This document shows positions 1 to 10,900 of a DNA stretch of 64,000 nt, one piece after another. Source of the DNA: Owenia fusiformis (Eukaryota; Annelida; Polychaeta; Sabellida; Oweniidae); the NCBI GenBank assembly GCA_903813345.2, contig CAIIXF020000006.1, positions 20,841,936 through 20,905,935 on the forward strand, written 5' to 3'. A model generated the notes under the pieces. The model searched no databases. It was not told the DNA's origin and saw nothing but the letters and a program-made list of their open reading frames with translations. Made by a program: the position numbers and the translations under genes. How positions within the stretch are numbered: the first letter of the stretch is position 1; the number at the start of each line of letters is the position of its first letter.

Positions 1-325
1 TTCCCTATATTTTTAGAATATTCCATTGACAGTGCTGACTGTGATTGATTACATGTACAGTGGGGATCATAAAGAATTGCAAAAGCTATGAAAATTACCT
101 GCTGTCGCACATGTAATAAATTCTTACCTCAGTGTATTCAATGCTCTATTTTCTCGGTCTGAGTAAGTCCAAATATAGTGGAATTTGTGTCCCTAATCAC
201 GGACCTCTGCCAGATAAGCTCCTCTGTGTCTAGGCTCAATAAATATACTCAAGGATAAGACACGAGATCTTCGGAAAATTTATTTTTCCTTGATTTTGGA
301 GTCAGTTTTTCAATAAATAGAGACC

Positions 326-1347
326 CTATCTGTTGCAAGACTAACGCCTGGCGTAACCGTCACCATGTTATTCAGTGTTTTTTAAGTAGCGCAAGGATCC
401 TGCCATGACCGTGGTAATGTTATCGTGAAAGCCTGGTATAACCGCGACAATGCTGTATTATATTGCAATGCCTGCCATGACCGTGACAATGTAATATAGT
501 TCTGCAAGGCTTGGTATGACCGTAACAATGTAATATAGTACTGCAAAGCCTGGCATGACCGTGACAATGTAATATAGTATTGCAAGTTCAGGTATGAGAG
601 TGGTAATGTAGAAATTTACGATTAGGACTGCTATAACCGTGACAATGTGTATTGCAAAGCCTGGCATGACCATGGCAATGTAATATAGTATTGCAAGGCT
701 TGGTATGACCGCCATGGCAATGTGATATAGTATTCCAAGTTCGGGTATGAGAGTGGAGAAATTTATGATTGCTACATGTATAATTGACCGTGACAATGTG
801 TATTTGAAAACCTGGCATGACCATGACAATGTATTATGGGATCGCAAAGCCTGGTATGACCGTGACAATGTAATATAGTATTGCAAGGCCAGGTATGAGG
901 GTGGTAATATAGAGATTTAGGCTTAGTTCTACTATGACCGTTATAATGTATTGCAATGACCAGTAAATATGTATGACATTAATGCCAGGAATATCCTTAA
1001 CAATTTTAAGTGATCCTCATTACAATTAAACAGTTTAATACAATGATCATGGTGTTTAACTACCTTAATCATGTCAAAATCAAAATTACTACTATACATT
1101 AATATTCACATTCGCTTATAAACCACAATAAAGGCTACGGTCGCGCCAGGCTTCCTCGATAACACTTCCAGGGTCATGACAGGCCTTGCAATAGAATACA
1201 GCATTGTCACGGTTATACCAGCCTGTCACGGTTATACCAGGCTTACACGATAACCCTACCACAGTCATGGCAGGATCCTTGCGCTACTTAAAAAACACTG
1301 ATTAACATGGTGACGGTTGTGGCAGGCGTAAGTCTTGCAATAGATAG
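326..1347. mobile_element. Foldback element with ~190 bp inverted arms carrying a minisatellite
   Basis: Left arm from 326 (ctatctgttgcaagac) and right arm ending at 1347 are reverse complements over about 190 bases at roughly 90 percent, including an identical stretch around tttttaagtagcgcaaggat. The interior (about 510-960) is a tandem repeat of a ~38-42 bp unit built on catgaccgtgacaatg; the unit also fills the arm ends. No target duplication was clear. The reading frames here are repeat-driven and not genes. Confidence 0.75.
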
Positions 1348-1478
1348 CATGTGAATAAATATCACATGTCATACTTCAAACGATGCGTACTGTTGTTACC
1401 TTCAACTCCAATCACTATAGTCACACATCCAAGAAAGCGTCTGTTGATAAAAGCATAAAATAAGCGAGCGTATATTTA

Positions 1479-1743
1479 ATGGAGCACTTCGGCTGTCTCC
1501 GTTGTTCAAATGATTATTCCCGAAGTCAAATGCCTTTTCTGAGAATGTGACGCCACTCCGGATGACGTCACATCAGAGATTACCGAGAAGTCCCATGACG
1601 TTTCTTTAAACTCCCGTAGAAACAATAACGACGGTTTATTAGGCTACGCGATTCTTTACTTTCATTGGCTGTTTGTTGCGATGTGACGTAATTTGAGAGA
1701 CGAACAACATCGGACACTGCCGGAAATTACCGAAGTGCTCCAT
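1479..1743. mobile_element. 265 bp TIR element (TA target) with internal CRE
   Basis: 14 bp perfect inverted ends (atggagcacttcgg / ccgaagtgctccat) are flanked by TA on both sides. This is the layout of a Tc1/mariner-type MITE. Inside is gatgacgtcacatc, a full cAMP-response-element palindrome. Confidence 0.7.
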
Positions 1744-2495
1744 TATCTTTACGCTCTGAAAATTTGAAATAAATGTCCCGGGAAAAGTCGAATTACAGCG
1801 TCAATAATGGATATCATGCAACCATTCAAACTAATACATAAAGAAGAGATGACAGGGTAAATATTGATCAATCAATGTCTGACAGATGGAAAAAATAAAG
1901 GTCAGTACGAGGGTCATATTTTTGGGTGGTCATTTTTTTGATGTGCCATTTTTGGCTCGTGTCTCATCTTCCCATTTATCCTTTGAGCCTACTACCAACA
2001 GGGGCTGGATCTGGCTCCGGATCTGTGTCCCTAATGACAAATAAGAACTTCAAAAGTTGAAGTGGATATTCACATGTTATGCCCACAGGATCTTGTAGCA
2101 CCTTATATGGTATTGTTTATGATGACTGATATGGGGCTTTATATAGATAGAGAAGGAGTGTAACGCCGACAAATTTCGAAAACTGGAAGTAAAAAAAATA
2201 AATGAATTATTGGTCAGAATTTTATAATTAGGGTCTCATTTTGAAAAAAAATCTTTACTTTCTGATACCCATGCTGAGACCGTTAGGTGCTGCACAACCA
2301 AAACTCACCTTTATAGCGATTTCTCCCCAAATCTTTCGCCAATTAACTTGTCCTTTACTCGTAGAATCATTGACCCACTAGAGATTTGTAGGGATGCTGC
2401 GCTTCTGCTGTTCAGCCTGTAAAAATGTGTTATTTTGCCGTTTTAAAAATGAAATGTGAAAGGTCAGACGGGTCAAGTTTACTACGTCATTATTT

Positions 2496-2507
2496 CAAGA
2501 TGGCGGC
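2496..2507 (+). promoter_or_regulatory. YY1-like start motif (caagatggcggc)
   Basis: Matches the AANATGGCGGC consensus found at many transcription or translation starts, with acgtcat just upstream. The ATG opens only 13 codons before TGA. It could mark a start site on the + strand. Confidence 0.3.
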
Positions 2508-2693
2508 AGAGAATCGTTCAAAGGTCGTATTTTTAAAATGAGTATGCTTTTATAAGATTATAAGATTATAAGTGAATTACGATTTATAGGCATGCTTGCC
2601 TGTTAATCGATCATTGCAAGGACCTCATTGTCCTTAGATTGTTGCATAAAAAGTTAAAATTCAAAACTAAGCAGTCTTGCAGAAGAAGAACAA

Positions 2694-3263
2694 CTACCTA
2701 TGTACATAGCCATAATCAATGTTGTGGTCTAATTTCATTGGATGATCCATCCAGTGTTTGTCTAGCCTGTTTTTGAAAGTGTTGGTATTATCAGCCCTAA
2801 TTACGAATTCAGGGAGTGCATTCCATTGTCTTATCACTCGCTGGCTGAAGGTGTTTTGTCTGTTTGTCGTTGAGCAGTGGAATTTTCTGAGCATCTGTGT
2901 ATTTGCTCTTCTTAGTGTTGGTCCTGTGTTTCTATTCTGTTGCATTGGGAATATGTCTAGGCTATTCACATCATATAAGTTGTTCATATACTTGAAAGTT
3001 TCTATTATGTCGCCTCTAAGTCTCCTATAGGCTAGGGTTGTTAGATCTAAAGTTCTGAGCCTTTCTGAATACGATAATTCTCTCAGGGATGGGATAATAC
3101 GTGTAGCTCTTCTTTGCACATTTTCAATAAGTTCTATGTTTTTCTTGGTGAATGGATTCCAGACTGAGTTTGCAAATTCTAGTTTTGGTCTTATAAGTCC
3201 ATTGAAGAGAAGCTTAAAAGAATTTTTGAACAATAATAGTACAATTGGAACAGCGTATACCAT
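2694..3263 (-). pseudogene. Non-LTR retrotransposon (CR1/Jockey-like) C-terminal fragment
   Basis: An open frame of about 185 codons covers the post-RT region: LIRPKLEFANSVWNPFTKKN, IENVQRRATRIIP, YSERLRTLDLTTLAYRRLRG, and FSQRVIRQWNALPEFVI near the end. These blocks are typical of CR1/Jockey-group LINE ORF2 ends. The RT catalytic motifs are absent, so it is a 5'-truncated dead copy. Confidence 0.8.
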
Positions 3264-3559
3264 TGCGTATGTGTGTATTACAACTGGATCAAACCAGAGA
3301 TCAATCGACGAAACATTGAGGGAGAAATCGATCGATAAGGTAAACTATGAAAAATATGTCTGTGCAAGACTACATGGCATTTCACAAAAAACGATTTTTA
3401 AAAATATCATCAAAATGCGTGATTTGCGTGATATTTGATAAGACACGCTAAATTGATGCGTGATTTCTATTTTTCCAGCAAATGCGTGACAATCACGCCT
3501 AATGCGTGAGGGTTGACAGGGCAGTGTACAGTATGATCATACAGTGTTTTTGGGTAACT

Positions 3560-3890
3560 TCGTGGATATACTTAACAGTAACCCCAAAAGATTTTCTTGC
3601 GGGACAGATTTTTTAGACCCAGTGCCCAAAATATGTGGGATTTCGCGTGACATTTAAGGGATTTGGGTGATTGTGCTAATAGGCCAAATTTCGAGCAAAT
3701 TCGCGGGATTTCGTGGGACCATACAAGGGACCAACATGCTAATTGCGGGACAGTTAACAGAGTTACCACCAAAGACTTCATAGAGGGACAGAATTTTTAG
3801 ACAAAGTGCCCTAAATTCGCAGGATTTCACAGGACATCCACCTAAATTTGCGGGATGTTGCGGGACATTCAAAGGATTTGCGTAATTTGG
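3560..3890. repeat. Diverged ~185 bp direct duplication
   Basis: gcgggacagattttttagac at about 3599 recurs as gagggacagaatttttagac at about 3783, and the following ~50 bases (cagtgccc.., gggatttcgc..) also repeat. 3420-3510 just before is rich in gcgtgat motifs. Confidence 0.45.
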
Positions 3891-4736
3891 ACTTACAGGT
3901 TTAATCTGCTGATTCACTGGGAGTTTGGCAGCACTTTTGAAATTAAGCTTTACTCCTCAAAAGTGCAAAAAAGCTTCTTATATCACAAGATATTCACAAT
4001 ATTAGCCTAGGGGATTTCAAGGGGAAATGTATGCTCTTACTCGAGTCTCTAGCTGACAGCTAGATGTAACTTCATTGATTTCGTATGTACTCGTATTTCG
4101 TATGTAAAAATTGCTACACGCACCTAGAAATCATTTTTAATAAATTTATAAATATTTTAAGAATATTAATTATATTTAGGATGAAGCGTTGCTTGTCTGG
4201 ATTTAGATATTTCAAAAATTTTTTTCGGAGTTTGACACATGGTGAAATTTTCTCGCTGTAGCTAAAAATGGCTTCTGGTTCCGGACGTAAATAAATGGCG
4301 GAAACTTTGAAATTATTCTCGCTTAAGAAATCGAATATAACAATAGATTCAGACGGGGATGTGTGCTGATGTTTCTCAAATCTATACATAGAGGTATATT
4401 TCATATTATTATGCCGTATTTACAGTGCGTGTGACACAATGATTTACAATATTTACAATACCAAGGCAGCTCAATCTTTCTACTCAAAGCCGGAATATAG
4501 AGAAGGCTTTGGACCGAAGTAAGTATGCTCCCTCCCTGTTGTTGCATCCGAGAATGCAATATTGCCTTGGCATTATTTTGAATTTTTCTAGATTTCCATT
4601 CAAATTTCCTGCGAAATTTATTCACTGAACTTGGGCGATAGTGGAGGAATGTGCACACAGTGGTCATAAATGCATCAAGAATGTTTTTTTCCAAAATGAA
4701 TAGAGTGATGTTCCTTTCGAAACATATTCACTTATG

Positions 4737-7560
4737 TTTTTTTATTTTATTTATTTATTTGCCAACACTTTTATAACAGTGGCACATGGATTATTATCCA
4801 GTGCGGCTACATACAACTATACAATATGAATAGAATACAAAGTCATGTTATAATTTCTTTAAAACAATGTTGCAATCTTGCCCCCATTTTGAAAAAGTCT
4901 CATCACCGAGAATAAAGGTCAATTTTTCAGTCAGATTGCCCTTAATGAAATCAGAAAATAAATCGGAGGGACATTGCTTACAAACAGTGTGGAAAAAGGA
5001 TTCACGTTCTTCTTTAAAATGTTCACACAGCAGCAACCTATGCTGTAAGTCTTCATGTACATTCAAACTACAAAGTTTACATTTGCCATCACTTTTGCCC
5101 CATACAGAGTAATTGGATTCAAGGCAAAAATTGTTGGTTCTTGCAAGAAATTTGAGTCTAGAACCATAAAAATCAAAGTCTTGTTTTAGATAATTTTCTT
5201 GGTATGGATGGTTCTTAAAGGTGGAATAAGTATTTAGAGATTTATAATGGGAAATGTCATCAATAAAATTAGTGGTGCGTTCCTGTCTACAAATGCATTC
5301 ATAGGTATTGTACCACTCACAGTCATCTCGAAAAAGAACGTCATCAAGGCCCCTCTTGATTAAAATAGACTTTATGTTAGACACATATTTCCAAGGGGCT
5401 TCATTACCTTCACTATGTTGGTTTATCAAATGAGTTAAAACCTTATGGGGTAGGGATGAATGGGCTAGGTCAAACTTTAGGTATTTAAAGTAGGCAATTA
5501 GTCGTTTTTCAATTGTGAGGACAATGGGAGTCCAACCGAGATCTCCCAATAAGGCTGGTCTTGCGGGTTTACACTTTAATTGTAAAACAGCTTGCGCTGC
5601 TCTGTATTGTATTGACTTCATCAGAGCTATGTTACTTTTGGTAAGTGTCCATATAGAACATCCAGATAAAATTGCAGACTCAATCATAGAGTGATATATT
5701 GTTTTTCCGAAATTTACTCTCTTAACATTGCAATGTTTAGTAAGAGTTGATGATAGGTACCCATTTAACATTCGTGATTTCTTAGATACATGTACATCAA
5801 TGTGATGAGAATCTTTTAAGTTCCTGTGGAAAAAGGTTCCCAAGTATTTATATACATTAACTTCAGAGAGTTTTAGGTCGCCAAATTTCCACAGTTTAGT
5901 TGAATCAACTTTTTTTCCAATGACCATTACCTTTGATTTCTTTTTGCTAAACTTAAAGCCCCACTTTATTCCAAATCTGTTAACAACGTTCAGAAGGAGT
6001 TTAAGGTCTTTACCAGATTCAGCAGTTAGGACAATATCGTCAGCAAAGAGCAAACATGGGATTTTGAAGTTCTCAAAAGGGAGCCCTGTGTCAACCGATT
6101 TTAGGGAGTCCTCTAGGTCACTCATGACAACTATAAACAAGGTTGGGGAGAGGATACAGCCCTGCTTGACTCCGGTTTCAGAGTCAAACCAGTCTGTGGA
6201 ATTTTGTCCAAAAATTACCTTATTTTGAACATTATTATATAATTCTTTCAAGACACGCCATAATTTACCCTGGATACCCTTTTCCCATAGTTTAATAAAT
6301 AATAAGTCTCTATCTAACACGTCAAAAGCTTTTGAAATATCAATAAATGATAAATATGTTTTAAGACGTTTTGATTTTCTAAGAGAACATAAACCTTTCA
6401 GAGTGAAGACATGATTTTCAAGTCTCTTACCCTTCTGGAAGGCTCCTTGGAGGTTTCCGAGAAGACCATTTTGTTGAAGGAAGTTCATAATTTTAGATTC
6501 CAGAAGGCTGGAAAAGAGTTTGTAAATATTGGATGTAAAGGTAATACCTCTGTAGTTATCAATGACTTCAGGATCATTTTCTTTGTGAAGTGGTTTAAGT
6601 AAGCCTTGCTTCCATTCATTTGGGATGGCTTCATGGTGCTTTATGAATGAAAATAAATGGAAAAGAGGTTCTGCAATAAAATTCTTTTATTCTTTAAAAA
6701 TTCATTTGGGATCTGATCGATGCCAGAGGCTTTACCATTTTTCAAGTTGGATACAAGTAATTTTATGTCTTCTACATTAATGGGAATGTTAGAGAGGGCA
6801 TTTTCAGATATATCGTTTAAAGTTTCCAATGATGCAACCTTTGCTGCATTACCATCAGAGCTAGTTTTAGGATTTTTATTATTAATGCCAACATTTTTCC
6901 AGTAATTCAATAACGTTTCTTGAACTTTCTTAGGGTCAGTAATAATAAGCTCGGGATTTTCAGGGTCTTTAATTTGAATAGGGTAATTGCTTCGTTTGTT
7001 GAACATGGTTGGGGTTCTCCAGAAGCTTCTGGATGATGCAGTTTTGTTTTTAGCATTTAAGGTTATTACTTTAATGTGATTTTTAACATATTTTTCTTTG
7101 ATCTTCAGAGAAACCTGTTTTTTCCTTTCAATATAAGTGTCCCATAGTTCCTGTAGAACATTGGGGTTGGCAGATTTTGACTTTGACCAGTACCTATAAA
7201 AACGATTGGCTTCTTTCCTACTGTATATAAGATCTTTGATTTCATCATCCCAAAAACTTCGACAATCACTAGAAACAGATTTTACACCTACTGACTTAGT
7301 TCCAGCGTTTATAACTTTAGATTTCCATGAGGACCATATACTTTCAACATCATTATGTAGACGCCAAGGACTCTTATCTCAAGGATAGAATTCACAAATG
7401 AAGCAAAAGTTTTGCTAACATAGGGAAAATACTCTCTAAAATCTCGAGGTCAAATCTTAATGCTTTGGCCCTTTGATTTTTGGAACTTTCCCATGGAATG
7501 ATAAAAGGTCTAGTTAAAGCCTTGGAGATTTTACATGGCATGTTTTCTGCAGTTTTGGAG
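4737..7560 (-). mobile_element. 5'-truncated non-LTR retrotransposon (LINE), RT and C-terminal zinc finger
   Basis: Read on the minus strand from about 7560: a linker region (FWDDEIKDLIYSRKEANRFY, NRGIT-type block NYRGITFTSNIYKLFSSLLE), then reverse transcriptase with the catalytic LLFADDIVL motif and GVKQGCILSPTLF. A C-terminal CCHC finger follows (CKLCSLNVHEDLQHRLLLCE), ending near 4848. An A-rich (aaat)n tail lies at 4737-4765. Main open frame 4848-6488 (extends to about 6630). A frameshift near 6660-6690 splits it from 6641-7006, and another break lies near 7380. No endonuclease domain is seen, so the copy is truncated and inactive. The clade is uncertain. Confidence 0.88.
4848..6488 (-). 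pseudogene. LINE ORF2 main open segment (reverse transcriptase)
   Basis: 546 codons open, holding RT palm motifs (FIDISKAFDVLDRDLLFIKL, FADD) and the terminal CCHC finger. It lacks its N-terminal half in frame. Confidence 0.85.
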
Positions 7561-7827
7561 GGGAGCAATAAAACTTTTATCCTTAATTATATGACTTCAA
7601 ATTGTGCTAAAATAGCACATGTCATTAAACAGTGTGATACAAATCAGTGCGCCAAATAAAGCTTTTCAAAACGAATTCTTGGAATATGAAATGCATCATC
7701 TGTGAGGTCAGACACATTGTACTATGAACTAATCTAAGAAAAATCCTCATAGCCAGAGGGTTACATTTTTTGTGGTCACCCTGTATATTGAAAATCATCG
7801 TACAATTCACATCAACTTTGTTTGCAG

Positions 7828-7942
7828 ATTGTCCTACTGAGAAGCTCCCTCTTAGGAGGCGGGACCAAAGCAGAGTGATTGACAGACATAAACATGCCCA
7901 TAAGATAACTGCTGATGATGATGAAGTTATACATTTAAAAAG
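7828..7942 (+). CDS. STEEP1: STEEP1 exon a
   Basis: Acceptor tttgcag precedes 7828 and a donor follows 7942. It encodes [19 protein letters not shown] and continues to HLKR. The first two bases complete a codon begun in an unseen upstream exon; a G there would give the Asp expected from the family. Confidence 0.88.
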
Positions 7943-10900
7943 GTTATATCTTTAAAACTTTATATTTACTATATATGTCATTATTCTAATAGTAGAGTAG
8001 TTGTATATATTGAATTGACACCCTCTGTTTTTCTATCAGTCAGTCCACCTGTACAAGCATCCATTCCTGCAAATAACTCAAATTTTGTTGTACCAAATAA
8101 ACCTATTTGTGATGGGAATGTTATGTTTTGTATAATCTGTACTTTGGAAATTTGCATAAGACATATAAATGCAAAATACAAGGTAGGCCAAAAAACCTTT
8201 ACATCTTTCATTTGGTAATAACTTGTTAATGTGACAATCTGAATTCTATGCATATCCATGGTCAGTATCAAGTTATCATTCTAATAAACATTGTAATATC
8301 AATGTGTTTTCAATACGATGTTTAGTTTCCATCTAGTGATAAAGCATTTGCTTAGTTTGTCCCCTTTACATAAAGTAAATGTTTTGTGTTTCTTTGTAGA
8401 CCCGATGGTATAGAGAGGCAATACAGGAAAAAATGTAAAAAGTAAGTAGCATTTGTTCGATCATGGACTTTTCCATGAAGTGTTGCACCGTCGTCCTTAT
8501 TTTGGGGTTTAATTCGCTCAAAAATGTTTTTGCCTGTAATGTCCTGTACAAGTAGAGTATTTGCATTTTTTCAGCCTAAACTATAGCTGAAGATAACATG
8601 TAAAATGATGTTCCAGGTGTAAATGTAATCAGCATTTGAAGTTGCTTGTAATGCAGTGGCATGATTTCCTTTATAATCAGTCTTTTAATGATAACTACCA
8701 AAGGGAATAAACTCTCCTTTTTCTCTTCCACTGCAGATTTGTGGCTTTTCCAAAAGAATTCCTATCAACAATTCAAAACATCAAAATTGTTCACCTTTTG
8801 AAAAGTAAATGAAATAAATAAACAAGAATATTGTATTTGATGGCTTACAGCTTTATGCATCTGTATCAGCCCTACTTAGATCCCTGTATTGTTATTTTAG
8901 GTGTGGTTTATGGCTGTATTACCAGCACCAGGATAAAGGCGCAACTGTTACATTTATAGTCGATGGGGCTTTAAAGAAGGCTGGAGAAGGCCCAGTTAAG
9001 GCCAACATATACAGCCAGATCTCAGACAGTACAGAAGCTAAAAAGGTAAGATTTCAAATATTGTTTGTCTTTGTGTGTACATTTTTATTTTGTCATCCCC
9101 ACAAGTTGGTGGTCTTCGTTTGTAACAAATGACAGGTGGTGACATTTTGCTTGTTAATGCCTTGTTTATTTTTTATTTTGGATTATGAATGAATCTGCAT
9201 CAAAGTATTTATCACATCTTTACAATGTTTTTTTGGCATAACTCCAAACACCATAGGCCAGATATTGTCACAATTTATATGCACGAGACGTTTTGCTAAA
9301 ATGTCGAAAATACTCAATTCATTGATTTAGTTTTACAAAGATTTGATATCCATTTTCTAAAGTACACCCATTTTTATGTCACCACCAAAAAGTGTTGACA
9401 TATTGTTATGGTCTCCAATTTTTTGTGACGGCTGAAAATTCTTGGAAGTTCAAATCTGACTTTAGATTTGGGATTTGACCTTCAATGATCTTCTCAAGGT
9501 CAAAAACTTGCTTCAAATTGGCCAATTTTTTCGAAATCATCTACAAGCTCTCAGAAGTTCAAATCTGACTTAAGATTTGACCCTCAATGACCTTCTCAAG
9601 GTCAAAAAGGGTCAAAAATGTATTTTTCAACATGCTTCAAATTGACCAATTTTTAGAAAATCATCTACTAGTTCTCAGAAGTTCAAATCTGACTTTAGAT
9701 CTGAGATTCCATCTTCAATGACCTTCTCAAGGTCAAAAAGGTCTTTTTTCAATAGAGGTGTACGCGATAGTTCATAATGACAACAATATTCTCACCTTCC
9801 CTGTTGAAGAGCTCCAATTCCGGGAACAGATTTTTTACATCCAGATTTTTTCCCCATTGAAATATACTGAGTCCGATTTTGAAAACATTGTTTTAGCATT
9901 ATTTGACATTCCTCTTCACGGATATTTGCACAATCGATAAAAATAAAGGTCCTTATGGCAATCTGCAAAGCGTTTTCACGAATATTTTTCGAAACTGACG
10001 ATGATCATGAAATGTTCTTCGGTGACGTCAACGACTTAGTTCCCGGAAGCTGAGACTCGATGACTCGATATGAAAAAGAAGCAAGTTCTCGTGTATATAA
10101 CGCGGGTTTGATGTCATGTTTATATATGTTTGACTTATATCAATTGTGAGGGTTGTAACTTGAAATTAGTATGACCTTTATCGTCCCGACACTTCGCAAA
10201 AACATGGTTTTAAGGTTGGGAGAATTTGGTTTAATCAACGGACCAATGAAAATTTGTCCCACTTGAAGTGATGCATTGCTGGAGATATTTATGTTTATGA
10301 CCATGTTTTTGTCTATCGCGTATTAGTCTATTTGTCATCTACAAGTTCGCACAAATTCAAATGGCCTTTTTCTACTTGCCTCAAATTGACCATTTTTTCA
10401 AAATCATTCAAATCTGACATAAGACTGAACTCATAATGTTGTGGGCAACTAGATAGTGACATTTTGATATGTTAATGTCTTGTCTGTATTTTGCTTTAAC
10501 TAAAAAAGCAATGATGGATTTTGTTAATATTTATATGTAAACTATTTTATATGACAGTTCATGTAAGTAAATTTAGCATGATTAGTAATATTGTTCTTTA
10601 TATATTACTAGTTTTCTTTTTACAAAATTATATGGATCATTGCGTCATCACCTTGGTTACTATAGCAACCATAGAATGTTAAGTAGAAGACATATATACA
10701 GTCTGTTACACTGCTTCAAAGGCAAGCAGTTGAACCTGAAAAATAAGATATCTACAGACCATTGTGCCATAATATATAGAAAAATATATTCATATTGCAC
10801 ACAAATGACATTTGTATATTTCAGATTATTTAGTGTTTAGTGCAATAAGCCTGTGCCCTCTTGTAATTTGAGGTCTGTCCGCCATGTTATTTTTTGGAGA

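Noticed and set aside
382-886. Open frames of 67-142 codons near the left end
   Set aside because: Low-complexity translation of a minisatellite.
2500-2542. First coding exon of STEEP1 (MAAENRSKVV frame)
   Set aside because: It lacks the conserved N-terminal block with paired cysteines, stops after 13 codons, and no donor in the phase needed by 7828 is present.
4867-6228. Plus-strand frames within 4867-6228
   Set aside because: Antisense to the LINE reverse transcriptase.
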